Below are positions 34,870 through 46,315 of a stretch of 64,000 bases of DNA, piece by piece. The notes under the pieces are model-generated. The model made no database searches, was not told the DNA's origin, and was given only the letters and a program-made list of their open reading frames with translations. The stretch comes from Argopecten irradians (lineage: Eukaryota > Mollusca > Bivalvia > Pectinida > Pectinidae): assembly GCF_041381155.1 (NCBI RefSeq), contig NC_091142.1, positions 26,797,963-26,861,962 of the forward strand. The letters are read 5' to 3'. Every line of letters starts with the position of its first letter. Position 1 is the stretch's first letter. The translations under genes were made by a program, and so were the position numbers.

Positions 34870-35500
34870 TGATTGCTTAGTTATGCTACCATTGCAAAAG
34901 TTTGAACAAATTATATTGACGTGTTCTCAAGTTATCGTCCGATTTGTGAAACAATATGTGTAGTAACAGTGACCTTTGTAGTTGACCTTTTGACCTCAAA
35001 TTAAATCCCAAGCAGTGTTATATCCTATGTTACCATTGTATAAAGTTTGGACACATTCTATTCGTGTGTTCTCAAGTTAACGACGGGAAACTAAAATTTT
35101 TGAAACAATATATTTTTAGTAACCATGACCTTTGTAGTTGCCCTTCTGACCCCACATTCAATCCAAAGCTGTATTTTCTCATATGCTATCACTGTATGAA
35201 GTTTGAACAAATTCCGTTGATGTTTTCTAAAGTTATCGTCTGGAAACTAATATTTTTAAAACAATCTATTTTTAGTAGCGGTGACCTTATTAGTTGACCT
35301 TTTGACCCAACATTGAATCACAAACTGTATTTTTTCATATGCTATCATTGTGTGAAGTTTAATCAAAATCCGTTCATGTTTTCTTAAGTAATCGTCTGGA
35401 AACTAATAATTTGTGAAACAATCTATTTTTAATAGCAGTGACCTTTGTTGTTGACCTTTTGACCAATTTCAATCCCAAGCTCAATTTTCTCAAATGCTAC
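34870..35500 (+). repeat. Tandem repeat, units of about 150-160 bp, four copies
   Basis: TGACCTTTGTAGTTGACCTT recurs in variant form at about 34970, 35120, 35282 and 35440, each preceded by a GAAACAAT block and a TTCTCAAGTTA/TTCTAAAGTTA block. Open frames inside are incidental. Confidence 0.75.
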
Positions 35501-35700
35501 ACAGCAAAAAGTGCAACGCATGTTTTACATACGTTTGAAAAAAACATGCGTTAAACGTATGTTTAAAACATGCGTTTTATGTACGTTTTGGTCAACATGC
35601 GTAAAACGTAAGTTTGAACAAAACATGCGTTAAGCGTATGTTTACCATGTGTTTTACGTACGTTCGTTTTCCACCACATGTAAAACAGACGTCGGTTTAA
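35498..35700. mobile_element. MITE-like element built from ACGTATGTTT / AAACATGCGT units
   Basis: Starts TACACAGCAAAAAGTGCAACG. The interior alternates AAACATGCGTT and ACGTATGTTT in both orientations. A relative lies at about 41520-41736, ending in the mirrored GCACTTTTACCTGTGTA. Non-coding. Confidence 0.55.
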
Positions 35701-36076
35701 ATAACCCTACTAATTACATGTGAAACATTATTTTCATCAATGTTATTGAAGAGCTGCAGTGGGTTTTTTTCAAAAATGATACTCCCATATGCAAATACAT
35801 GTCATGTTATCTATGCATGTCTTCTACCAAGTTATAGTGAACCTCATACTAGCCTCATGATAAATAATGCAGCTTCAATATCGTATGATGGTACAATTAT
35901 ATGTACATCTACTGATTGTGAACAGAAGCAAAACCGCTAATGCTAATGTGGATTCTGTCTTTTTTAATTTTAATTTTAACAGTTTTGAATACTAATGTTC
36001 TGAATACATATGATCAATATCAGCTGACCAGCGCTTCATGATGTACAATGTAGTAGGTCTACAACTGCTGTTTGAT

Positions 36077-36166
36077 CATCCTCGATACTGCAGGGGTTCC
36101 GATCACTTACGATCTCTACACGTGTAGAGATCGTAAGTGATCGGAACCCCTGGAGTATCGAGGATG
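36077..36166. mobile_element. Solo 90-bp palindromic MITE with 9-bp target duplication
   Basis: Just the two ends of the CGATACTCCAGGGGTTCC family joined back to back: CATCCTCGATACT..CGATCTCTACACG and its mirror. Flanked by the 9-bp direct repeat CTGTTTGAT on both sides. A 9-bp duplication fits Mutator-like elements. Confidence 0.88.
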
Positions 36167-36401
36167 CTGTTTGATCTACGAGATCATGAATATATGTCCT
36201 AAAATTGTCATTATACATGTAGCTAAGGATTATACGTGTAGCTACATTATTGTAAAGGAAAAATGTATTTAGTTGTATTTAGTTTGTAAACCAGAAAATA
36301 GATTACTGACTTTTACTTCAGATCTTCATTAGAATTCTTCTTGAAATGTTCAAGTCATTTGAGACATTTGGGGACTTGTGCAAGGCTATATTGATGACAT
36401 C

Positions 36402-36522
36402 GCTATTACGATAGGCGTCTGCTTCTGGTTTAACAAAAATAATAGCCTTTCCTACTACTGTGTATAGTATGGGTAGGTTATTGTATTTTTTCAAAACTAC
36501 AAGCAGACGCCTGTGCTATTAC
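36402..36522. mobile_element. Hairpin MITE of about 105 bp with 8-bp direct repeats
   Basis: Direct repeats GCTATTAC at 36402-36409 and 36515-36522 enclose inverted ends AGGCGTCTGCTT and AAGCAGACGCCT. The interior (CCTACTAC..GTAGG) pairs further. An 8-bp duplication fits hAT-type elements; that assignment is inference. Confidence 0.75.
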
Positions 36523-36599
36523 ATGACAGATTATAATGGCCGGACAAACTTATATTCCGGAAATCTCTATTTATTGTATATATATGTTCTTATCAGTCT

Positions 36600-36785
36600 G
36601 AACTCCACGGATGTAAAACATAACGGCAGTTACATCCGAGGAGTTCATATTGTATTCTTGTTGATTTTATTTGTATTTTAAATTGGATGAACATAAATAA
36701 AGGTAACTATGTAAAAAATTGTTCAACACGTACACAACATTATCGGATGTAAGTGTGCGAGAGTTACATCCGAGGCGTTCCAAGT
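36600..36785. repeat. Two hairpins with CGGATGTAA stems
   Basis: Hairpin 1 at 36600-36646: GAACTCCACGGATGTAA pairs with TTACATCCGAGGAGTTC, 16 of 17 positions. About 100 bases on, a shorter CGGATGTAA..TTACATCCG hairpin follows. Confidence 0.65.
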
Positions 36786-38289
36786 ATGGACTGCATAGCG
36801 GTATTTACAGGGTTAGTTTTGTTCGAGACGACATTTAAAATATATCTTAACTATACAGAACATTTTACAATGTTGTTGATATCGATTATTAACTCCAAAG
36901 CTGCAATGATACAACCATAGCCAATGCAAAGGGCCAAGGTCTTGTCAAATGTAAGTTACGTCATGAGATTAATTTCACGATTTTAAAAGTATGGAAATAT
37001 CACTTTCTTAAACAAACCGATGTATTCATAGATCAATCATTTTAAGGACAAGGTCCAGTAAGGGCCAATTTTGGCCCATCTTCAAATATATTTATAATGA
37101 GGTGATCTAAATAGATGGTCAATAGATGTAAACAAACATGTAGACGAACACGTTGTGTTAGTGTTATTTCGGACTGAAGAAGGCCCTATAGTGGCTGAAT
37201 ATATATTCCATAGAAATGATTTTGATTTTACTTTGAATTTATTTATTTTGGCCTTTTATTTCGGATTATTAATATACTAGCTTTATACCGTTTTTCCTCA
37301 TTATAAATAGATGGTCATCTAAAGGGTTTAAAACGAAAACTGTCAATGAATTTTGGCATCTCGTTGCCTAGCAACGGCCTTAGATACCAACACACCAAAA
37401 TTAGTTGATTATCATCCGAAAAATGAGACTGATCATGTTGTATGATTATATTATCAACAATTAATATCATATTTAATGCAAAAACAAGTCACAAACATAA
37501 AGTATCACTGCAAATGGTTTACTATCAATAGTATGAAATGCCATAACAACAAGTAACGGCCATAGCAACCAAATCAATCGCATAGCAACAGCATATTTAT
37601 GGATTGTTTCTACATGAGTTAATTGAAACAAGGTACATTTTTAAATATTGACTTATTTCAGATTGTCAATTTTCAAAAACAATTTAAATGACTTCCCAAC
37701 ATAGGATATGTGTTTCATATAATTAATCATAATTGGAAATATATCAGGAGTTGTAGATAAAACAAAATATTTAGCAGACAAATATCTATACTGCGGATTC
37801 TGCAATCCCTGCAACGCTTTTGAAAACATTTCCTACTATTTCCTTCTTTTTATGGTTGATAGTAAATAATTAGCAAATGTAAAATGCATCTAGTCTAAAT
37901 TAACACAATATCAATAGCTTTAAATCATTAAATCAACAACGGTTATAGAGGGTTACCATAGTCAACAAATCTTTTTAAGTAAGAATCGAATGTCTAAAAT
38001 ACATGGTGTCAATAATCTAGATAAGGTTTACAACGTGATCATGATAAAAAGTACAATATTTAACTTGCAATTTGCGTGTGATAAAAAGAACAGCTAACAC
38101 ATTAACAAGGGTAAATACATAATTTAGTTTTCTTTACCCTGTATCAATAAGAAAAATATTACACAATTTAGCTTAAAAGCAACAACATATATCGACACAA
38201 GTTATTAATCCCTTTGTCTCAGATTTAGATTTCGAAAACGAAAATACTCATCATTCCACTCATGTGTGTCAAAAAATTTCCGCTATAAT
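36786..38289. other. Intergenic, no gene recognised
   Basis: AT-rich DNA. No protein family or structured repeat noticed. Confidence 0.5.
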
Positions 38290-40110
38290 TCTACTCTTCT
38301 GGATCACTATCTGTGTCCGATGCATCTACAACGATAGGCACGCAAGATGCGTCTTCCAAAGAGGTCGCCCAGTTTCTTACACCATGAACCTCGTTTGCAT
38401 GCCGGCCACAACCTAAATACCACAGTATTGAGGACACGTGCGTGTGCACATGCTCCTACCACATGTGCTCCAGCACGACATTGACAGTACCAAGACTTTA
38501 CACTGATCTTGTCGTACTCGATCCACGACAAGTATCACTTTGCAGACGTATGACGACTTTGAATTTGAACGCGCACAATGTTTAATACACTGTCATCAAT
38601 CATGATTACGTAATCACCTTTGTCATCTACATGTTCCTGTGTATAACTACAGGCCAACTTCATCTGGTAAATACCAAGAGTAATATTTCTAAGATCCTCT
38701 TCAGACATTGATGGAAACGTTGTTGCAGCATCATCTGCGTCCATTTTTTCCATGAGCCCCTCCTTTTGTCCAGATGTTCAGATTCAACACGATTTTGAAG
38801 TTGATTTTTCTCTTTTGCCAAAACTTTCATTTTTGCAGCCATAATCTGATCTTCTTTGAGATCCCCCGTGTTCAATGGCGTTTTGTATCCGTTACAAATG
38901 GAAGCCACATGGCGCACATAATCCCCGACTAAGGGTATTTGTGAGTTCGGAACGATATTTGACAAATATTTCCATTGTTTGACTCTGCCGTTAACGGACT
39001 CGACAACCCATCTAACTTTTGTTACGAGTCTGGAACTATTTGCTTCTTCTGTAGAGTGTTGTTTCTGTCCCTTTGGTAGAAAGGCCGGCATCTCTGCTTT
39101 GATCCCTAAATCCTCTAGCATAGAGTCACGGAAACCTCTATCGACATCAAGTACGTCCTCCTCGGATAGCCAGTTGTTGATGTCTCCACTATTTGATGTA
39201 ATAGCATGTTTCTATATATTGGCGTCATTGTTCTTGGAGTCTGCTAGGTAGGGCCCCATTACTGATACAATATATCCTGTTGTTGAAACAAACATCATCG
39301 GTTTCACAAGGGGACGGCCTTTGTGGATGCTGTAACTTCTCCTCTGGAACTTGAAATTGTGTTGTAACTTCTCCTCTGGAACTTGAAATTGTTTGATTTT
39401 TGTATGTATGTGTATGTTTCGTCGAGTACGAGTATTGCAGGAGACTGCACAAAACTGCCAAACAGTTCCTGAGCCAATGGTCTAGTGTGTTCCTTAATAA
39501 TGGTATCTCTTGAAACATGAGAAAACCCAACATACTTAGGCGTGAAATACAAATTCAATGCTGTTCTTGCAGATGAGATGGCTCGTCGTATTCCTTATTT
39601 CCCTATGTTAAATAAAGTCGACAGAAGTTTGTTTGACATACCGGATCTGAGCTTCACTAAAAGTAATGCTAGACATTCTCTACTTCTATTGTTTGTTGTC
39701 CGTATAGTGGTTACGTTATCACACAAATATTCAAATTCATTCTTTGACAGGCCAGTAAGATTGATATAATCACTATCATGGAGTGCATTCACATTATCGA
39801 AGTAAATTCTAGTTTTTTGGTGTCGAATAGCTATATCGCGAATGTTATAAATCAATTCGACTATGTCAGTTCTATTAAAATGAGAGAGTTCTGATTTTAT
39901 CAAACCATCTGGTATAGTGTCAAGACACTCCTGTGTAAAATATTTGTCGTACAAATGATGTAGACAACACCTGGAACCACTTTTTAACAAATGACCCTTT
40001 TCGATAAAAAGTCTGTATCTAACTTCAGCTGTTATAACAATAACTTTTTGGTCTCTTCGTTTACACACGCTGCAAGAGGAGTGGCTATTTCCAGATGATG
40101 ATATTGGCAA
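38290..40110 (-). mobile_element. Decayed ISL2EU-like DNA transposon with DDE transposase and SWIM-type C-terminus
   Basis: Read on the minus strand, conserved pieces appear in order but in different frames. The N-terminal part (40110-39595) has a helical region (YINLTGLSKNEFEYLCDNV, SRECLALLLVKLRSGMSNKL). Next come [20 protein letters not shown] (first catalytic Asp), [37 protein letters not shown] (second Asp), KVRWVVESVNGRVKQWKYL (Glu), and finally WYCQCRAGAHVV.ACAH, a CxC..CxH zinc-binding SWIM motif, followed by an acidic tail ending DTDSDPEE. In-frame stops lie after FNIGK, after NNDANI and before YLSWIEYD; a 32-bp duplication around 39345-39410 and further indels shift the frame. Dead copy. 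Terminal repeats were not identified. Confidence 0.8.
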
Positions 40111-40567
40111 AGTTATATTCTTCGGAGTACAATTATCATTTGAATAATATAATACTGTGTATACATCATAATCGCGATCATTCCCTGATACATACAGTAC
40201 CGTATCTTTACGTTATGTTTCTACAGACTTAACGTTACGTTGTTACGGTAGCCGAGTAGGACTACTGTAATGTAACTTACTGACATTCTGATGTTAGCAC
40301 ACCTAAGAAATATAAATAAATATAATGCACTAACCTGATGTTTAACAAACATTTAAGCCTAGACTATATCACGCTTGATGTCTTCGAAGTTTGGAACATT
40401 CCGTTGACAATGGTTTTATACTACTATCGATGTGTGTTCGATGTTGTTTACGTTTTTCAAGGAGATAATATTATACGGTACCGGTAGTATGGGTTTCATT
40501 TCCCGGATGATATGCTTTGAATTAAATAAAATAGATGCATTAAGATTTGAGATGGATTGGTGATGAA
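40111..40567. other. No gene seen
   Basis: AT-rich flank of the transposon remnant; may contain its 5' terminal sequence, which I could not define. Confidence 0.4.
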
Positions 40568-40663
40568 CAGACTTTGATGAAAATAGTGTAAAATAGTGTG
40601 AAATTCCGTATTTCACAGACTTTGATGAAAATAGTGTAAAATAGTGTGAAATTCCGTATTTCT
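40568..40663 (+). repeat. 48-bp tandem duplication
   Basis: CAGACTTTGATGAAAATAG starts at 40568 and 40616; the copies are virtually identical. Confidence 0.85.
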
Positions 40664-40772
40664 CCCGTTTACGGACAAAACCGGATCTTGAACACGAGCT
40701 CCGCTTCTAACGTTTATATAAGTGGAACCAGCGGAGAGGTAACAAAATTATGCATATATTTTAATATTTAAC

Positions 40773-40877
40773 ATTGGCCGCATGCTTGGAGCAACAGGAT
40801 ATTTTGTTTACCGACTCTATTTACATAAATTTCCTTCTGTACTCAAAGTGGGAAGATGCTCCAAGCATGCGGCCAAT
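40773..40877. repeat. Perfect 21-bp inverted repeat, 63-bp spacer
   Basis: TTGGCCGCATGCTTGGAGCA at 40774-40793 is mirrored exactly at 40857-40876, with one more matched pair outside. Could be a tiny element or a cruciform; no flanking direct repeat seen. Confidence 0.85.
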
Positions 40878-41519
40878 ACGAAAATATCGTTTTGAGATCG
40901 GAATTAGGTAAAAAATCACCCAAATCGGCATTTTCTTCCAACTTCAAACAGCATAAGATCGTAGATAAAAACGATATGACTACAAAAAAACTATATCATC
41001 AAATCATATGGAACTCCAACTTTCTACATTATATATTTGCTTTTCTGACTATTGTTAATAAATAAACACAAAACCGTAGGGCGGATAATAGCCCTTACTG
41101 GATTTACCCATAGAATACGTTCAAATGTTATTCTGAGATTCTGTGTAAACACCCGAAGTTTCTGCAAACACAACCTAAATTGATTTCTGGACTCACTGAG
41201 CCAGAATTTGAAAACAATTGAACATTCAATGGGCACGACTTTGGGAAAGATTTTAGCCTTTATTAAAAATGTAAGTGATGAAGTGACGTTAAGGACAAAT
41301 TGATGTACGAAACATAAAATCATCCCAAGATTATGAAATTTATCAATTTGTAGTCACTTGTTTGTAAATTCAACAAACTATGTATGAAAAAATATCAGTC
41401 ATTGGCAGGAACCGAAAATACAAATAGAATGGAATTAAACTTTATTTGGAAAATGAAGATATAAAGTGCAACTTCAAAGACCATGTAAATGTACATAAAA
41501 ACAAAAAAGGTGGATTTTG
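40878..41519. other. Intergenic, no gene recognised
   Basis: AT-rich DNA with incidental open frames. Confidence 0.5.
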
Positions 41520-41736
41520 TAATAGGATGAAACGTATGTATAACACATGTTTTGAAACATCCGTTTTACATACGTTTACGTTTTACATATTTTTTGTACG
41601 TAAGTTTTACATCCGTTTTACATACGTTTACGTTTTACATATTTTTTGTACGTAAGTTTTACATGCTGGTCCTCAACATACGTTTTACATGCGTTTTATA
41701 ACGTACGTAAAACGTGTATGCACTTTTACCTGTGTA
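41520..41736. mobile_element. MITE-like element with ACGTTTTACAT units, second copy
   Basis: Two direct copies of TACATACGTTTACGTTTTAC followed by TTTTTTGTACGTAAGTTTT. The right end GCACTTTTACCTGTGTA mirrors the start of 35498-35700. The left boundary is uncertain and may reach about 41440. Confidence 0.5.
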
Positions 41737-42016
41737 CCTTAAGTGTATTTTTATGTAACGTGATCGCCAAATAAGCAAAAATATGACCACATCCAAAATA
41801 TCCCAATTTACGGTACACACAGTCATCACGGTATTAATTTTCTCTTCATTGTAACAGATGCTTATATCTATGTTGCTACTTACCTGTAATGGATTTCTAA
41901 TAAATTAGATTAATCTGCACTAATCTACAAATACGGTACATACCAACTGTAGCAGCCACAGCGCGTAATCAATATTTCTTCAAAGCTATGATTAGACGGT
42001 TTCTTGTAAACAATAT

Positions 42017-42041
42017 CACGTGACTTTCAGACGTATATAAA
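42017..42041 (+). promoter_or_regulatory. E-box and TATA box of the GPCR gene
   Basis: CACGTG at 42017-42022 and TATATAAA at 42034-42041. The expected transcription start is about 30 bases after the TATA box, leaving a short leader of roughly 50 nt before the ATG at 42113. Confidence 0.65.
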
Positions 42042-42098
42042 GCGAAAACCGTACGAACTGTTCACAAATATTCTGCAAAAATTCATCCTAACATCTCA

Positions 42099-42113
42099 AT
42101 GTGTCCACAGTAA
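42099..42113 (+). promoter_or_regulatory. Four-codon upstream ORF whose stop overlaps the GPCR start
   Basis: ATG TGT CCA CAG TAA, followed immediately by the main ATG, so stop and start share the A of TAATG. It could tune translation by reinitiation. Alternative: CCTAAC..TGTCCACAG resembles a branch site plus 3' splice site, in which case this stretch is intronic. Confidence 0.45.
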
Positions 42114-43321
42114 TGATGACGTCAGTTTTTCCTGAACCCAGCAATTGTACGGAAAACACATCAGGTTTAGAAATTTATGACACTACAACATCCATCAGTA
42201 TGGAAAGCGGATCCAGCAGAAGTAGTTATTTCGTCATTGACAAAACATTGATGGACATCTTCAGAAAAACGATAGTATGTGGGATAACTCCGCCGTTGTG
42301 TGTTTTAGGGATCGTCGGCAATATCCTGGCCCTGATGATTTTGATTCGTCACAAACCGATCCGATCTACAACCATTGTGCTCATTGCCATTGCAATCGCG
42401 GATCTTGCTTTCATTGCATCAACTATCATCAACGTTGTGAGTCTGAGTATCAGAATGTTCCAACCAGAAAAAGCACAGGAAGTCTCGATGACGTTAATCA
42501 TCCCCTTCTCTGTGTATCTCAGTTCACTGCCGGGGAGGATTTCTAACTGGTTGGTTCCGCTCGTTTCCCTAGAACGCTTGGTTGCTGTAACACTTCCACT
42601 GAAAGTGAAGCAAATCTGCACCAAGAAACTAATGCTGACCTTGGTGATAGTGATACCTGTAGCTGTAGCTACCCTTACCAGCCCAAAACTTTGGCTGTAT
42701 GAAGTGAAGGAGGAGACACTCCCAGACGGCAATATAACCAAGACCATTGCTCTGGGTTTTATCGGAAGACAGAAGCAACTGTTTGAGGTTTACTACCTCA
42801 TCTCTGAGACCCTGTTAAGGTTTGTGCCGATGGGTCTGATTATCGTCTGTAATGCAATTATCATCACCGTGGCATGCATGCGAGCTAAATGGAGAAACAA
42901 GAGCTTTAGTACGGTAAAACAACCGTCTAAAGATGAGACACAGATTACAAAGACGCTTCTGACTATTACATGTGTCTTCATCGTCTGCCTCATGCCATCC
43001 ACGATTTCGCGCCTGATGGTTCTTTTCGACCCTAAAAGCTCCTACTATAAATACAGCTCTAATATTTACAGTCTGATAAGTTTGATTGGGTTGATGTCGG
43101 AAACGATCAACTCTTGTTCCAATTTTGTGATCTACATCACCATGAATCGTGCATACCGCCGACAACTGTATTTGATCTGCGGAAGAAAGCTTGAGAAGAA
43201 GAGATACGGTGTTAACAATTCCACGGCCACCTCTACAACTTCCCTCTATAAAAGACCCGGCTCTACGTCCTCTATGACCAATCTGACGGCGACGGAAATC
43301 AAACACGAGGTGCATATGTAA
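42113..43321 (+). CDS. Class A (rhodopsin-like) G-protein-coupled receptor, intronless coding region, 402 aa
   Basis: Seven hydrophobic segments at about residues 54-78, 87-110, 127-160, 172-193, 228-255, 279-305 and 317-343. Class A marks: GN at 69-70 in TM1, LIAIAIAD with Asp97 in TM2, SLERLVAV (an ERL form of DRY, 154-156) ending TM3, CLMP (292-295) in TM6 and SNFVIY with Tyr341, an NPxxY variant without proline, in TM7. N-glycosylation sites NCT and NTS in the N-tail, NIT in the second outer loop. The tail is rich in Ser/Thr and basic residues. Odd: no cysteine at the top of TM3 or in the second outer loop, so the usual disulfide is missing. The plasma-membrane ligand is unknown; it resembles invertebrate peptide-type orphan receptors. 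The ATG at 42113 is followed by a second at 42116; either would work. Confidence 0.9.
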   Translation: MMTSVFPEPSNCTENTSGLEIYDTTTSISMESGSSRSSYFVIDKTLMDIFRKTIVCGITPPLCVLGIVGNILALMILIRHKPIRSTTIVLIAIAIADLAFIASTIINVVSLSIRMFQPEKAQEVSMTLIIPFSVYLSSLPGRISNWLVPLVSLERLVAVTLPLKVKQICTKKLMLTLVIVIPVAVATLTSPKLWLYEVKEETLPDGNITKTIALGFIGRQKQLFEVYYLISETLLRFVPMGLIIVCNAIIITVACMRAKWRNKSFSTVKQPSKDETQITKTLLTITCVFIVCLMPSTISRLMVLFDPKSSYYKYSSNIYSLISLIGLMSETINSCSNFVIYITMNRAYRRQLYLICGRKLEKKRYGVNNSTATSTTSLYKRPGSTSSMTNLTATEIKHEVHM

Positions 43322-43659
43322 CATTACTGAAATACTGATTTTGTTTCTGAAGATCTAGTTCGACAGTCTAAAATTGACATCAATAATTTGTTATCAAAAC
43401 TCGTATAAGTTTATGTACTTAATTCGTATCCAAGATTAATATGTAGGATCAACAAATTACACAGTCAAATCTGTAAGTATGTATATATATATATATGATT
43501 TATTGTGTTTGTTCTTTTTAAACATTGTTTTATGAAAAATAGTGTAAACGCTGTTATTTATGATATTTATTCCTCTAATTTGACTATGAATGTTCACATC
43601 GATTGCTTGGATTGTCACTTCAATGATTAAATAGTATAATGCATAACGTTTACGTTCAT
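43322..43659. other. Probable 3' untranslated region of the GPCR
   Basis: AT-rich, with ATTAAA at about 43626 as a possible polyadenylation signal. No other gene. Confidence 0.4.
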
Positions 43660-44160
43660 ATACTTATATAAGGTGTCGATTTTACACTCATTTCTCCCCG
43701 CTGTCGATTTTACCCACCCTTCTTTCCGTTGTCGATTTTACCCTCCCTCTTTCCCGCTGCCGGTTTCACCCTCCCTCTTTCCCGCTGCCGATTTCACCCT
43801 CCCTCTTTCCCGCTGCCGATTTCACCCACCCTTCTTTCCCGCTGCCGATTTCACCCTCCCTCTTTCCCGCTGCCGATTTCACCCTCCCTCTTTCCCGCTG
43901 CCGATTTCACCCTCCCTCTTTCCCGCTGCCGATTTCACCCTCCCTCTTTCCCGCTGCCGATTTCACCCTCCCTCTTCCCCGCTGCCGATTTGACCCTCTC
44001 TCTTTCCCGCTGCCGATTTCACCTCCCTCTTCCCCGCTGTCGATTTTACCCTCCCTTTTCCCCGCTGTAGATTTTACCCTCTCTCTTCCCCGCTTTCGGT
44101 TTTACCCTCCCTCTTCCCCGCTGCCGATTTCAACATCCCTCTTCCCCGCTGTCGCCTGTA
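43660..44160. repeat. Minisatellite, 28-bp pyrimidine-rich unit
   Basis: About 17 units built on GCTGCCGATTTCACCCTCCC followed by TCTTTCCC. The most regular units lie in the middle, with diverged ones (GTCGATTTTACC) at both edges. Reading frames rich in Pro, Ser and Phe across it are incidental. Confidence 0.9.
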
Positions 44161-44889
44161 GTCACCACACAACATTGACGTCCTTTCTTTATACTAAATA
44201 TCGTGTTATATTCATATTTCCAATTAAGTGATATTCTGAGAAGTATTTTAGTTCTGCACAAATATTAAGGTTGCATAATACTTAACAGTTTACCTGCTTT
44301 TTTTTTACGTAGCTATCCTCATAAACACAATTACGGCTAGTAGCACTTTCGCTCAGGAATAGCTTATTATAATGAAATATTTAATATATATATAATAATA
44401 ATAAAAATGATAAAAAATTGTTGCGGGTTTTTAACAATTCAATATGTGATTTCTAAGTAAGAAAATAATAATTGCACAAGGACAAATAACTACTGTATAA
44501 ATAACACATTGAAATCAACTCCATGTGATCTCATTTTTTATTGACATTACTTTTAATAGTGATATGTGAAGAAATAACGTAGGTTTGTGAGTTATTCGGA
44601 ACATTATAAAATTACTGTAAATGTACTTATTTTAGTGGTATCTTTAATTTTACACTTTTCGCGCTAATTTATATACAGCGCTTTATTTTGTGAATGGATA
44701 TTTCTGGTATTTAACCAACGAATTGCGTTTATTCATATCCGCGCTAATAAATTCAATTTATGTTTCATAATTACAACAGAAAACAGTTTCTAGGAAAAGA
44801 CATTTGTCTTTATAGTAAACTCTTTCTACTCTTTCAGTATAACGCATGCTGGCGTGGTCTTTCATCTTAAATTTTGTTCTTTAGAAAGA
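44161..44889. other. Intergenic, no gene recognised
   Basis: AT-rich, with (TA)n and (AATA)n patches near 44380-44410. Confidence 0.5.
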
Positions 44890-46157
44890 AATTATATTGC
44901 ATATAAAAAAAACTTAAGAGTGGAACGATTGCACTTATTAAGTCTGAACTTCATCCAAAGACCCTTACTCCTCTTACTGTTGCTAAGGCTATTAAATGTA
45001 AAGTATTTCCATCAGCTCTATATGGGTGTGAATTATGGCAACTAGAACAGAATTAATTAAATTAGAAAGGATTATTGCAAAATCTGTTCAGGGTCATAAT
45101 ATGAGAACTAGAACTAATATGGCCAACTCCCTAATTGGATTAACATCCATAGAAGAATACATTGATATTAAAAAGCTTTTATTTCTTGGTCGTCTGTGTA
45201 GAATGAATAGTAAGTACCTATCTCATAATATATTTCTGAAACGGTTATTTATGTACCTTTTGAATAATTCTTGTCAGCATGGGTTCATATCTGATAAAGA
45301 ATACTTTCTAAATATGATTTGTTTAACTATCTATTGCAATTGATTTCTGATGCCGTTTTTCCAAATCGTTCACAATGGAAGTCCATTGTTTATACCGCTC
45401 TCTATAACTAAGAAGAAATTACCATGTTTAAAAGAAAGCGATACAGATTTTACTCGATTTATGCTCATTCATAACGTAATTATAGTCGATTGGTCTTTCC
45501 TGAACATCTTAGAATGATAACTAATATGGTTAAGCTATGTGTTAACTTAAGAAAAACAGATATCTATGAGTTGCATCATTTTTGTTGTATTTTCACAACG
45601 ACCTTATAACACATATAGCTCTACACTGCTCTAAAACTGAAAGTCTTAGAAATGAATTATATTACATTATTTGTACGGATTTTTATCCAGAATTAAGCAT
45701 TTTCCTCCAATCTTTATCAGATTATAACATTATTCATATACTTCTTGGAGGAATCCTACACTTCCAGTTGGATTCTTCTGATAGAATGATGTAAAGTGAG
45801 TGTTCTTTATATTATATAAATAAGATATTACTATATTACGAACGATAGTATAGAAACTTAGTAAATGTAATATAATCATATACATTAGCATAGTTACATG
45901 AAACTGCTCTTTTCCAAATTATCATATTAGATGTATTATATTTCTTTGAGTTTGTGTTTGGGTATCCTTTACTATTAATTGTATAATTTGATTTATTAAT
46001 TATTAATTAGTAGTAGTAGTATCTGATTAACTGAGGATGGATTTATTACATCCTCAGTAAATGTTATGTAATTTGTACCTGTATTTTGCTATCTTAATGT
46101 ATTACGCTTTGTTATTATATAATCTTCAATATGATGGCAAATAAAGAAATAATAATA
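44890..46157 (+). mobile_element. Decayed LINE 3' end (C-terminal region plus tail)
   Basis: Pieces in changing frames read VFPSALYGCELWQLEQN, LIKLERIIAKSVQGHNMRTR, SIEEYIDIKKLLFLGRLCRM, and later HIALHCSKTESLRNELYY, an order typical of the region after the reverse transcriptase in many non-LTR elements. It is followed by a 3' tail with a hairpin (CTGAGGATG..CATCCTCAG at about 46031-46059) and ends in AAATAAAGAAATAATAATAATG. The frame is interrupted several times. The clade cannot be told; the reverse transcriptase itself is not present, so this is a 5'-truncated copy. Confidence 0.75.
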
Positions 46158-46315
46158 ATGACTGATTTAAAATTATAAGCATCTCATATATAATAATTCT
46201 TTACGTGAAATTCACATGACAGTATTTGCGACTTTCTGAAATAGCCCATCTTGGTTTTAAAACAAATTGTCAGTATTTCAATATGTTTTGCATGATCACG
46301 AAATGAAACATACAT

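Noticed and set aside
34742-35297. Two similar frames containing KFEQI
   Set aside because: They fall in the tandem repeat of about 150-160 bp and share only repeat-derived residues.
42349-43324. Minus-strand frames of 132 and 169 codons
   Set aside because: Antisense shadows of the GPCR.
43673-44070. Two overlapping frames rich in Pro, Phe and Ser
   Set aside because: Both are readings of the 28-bp minisatellite.
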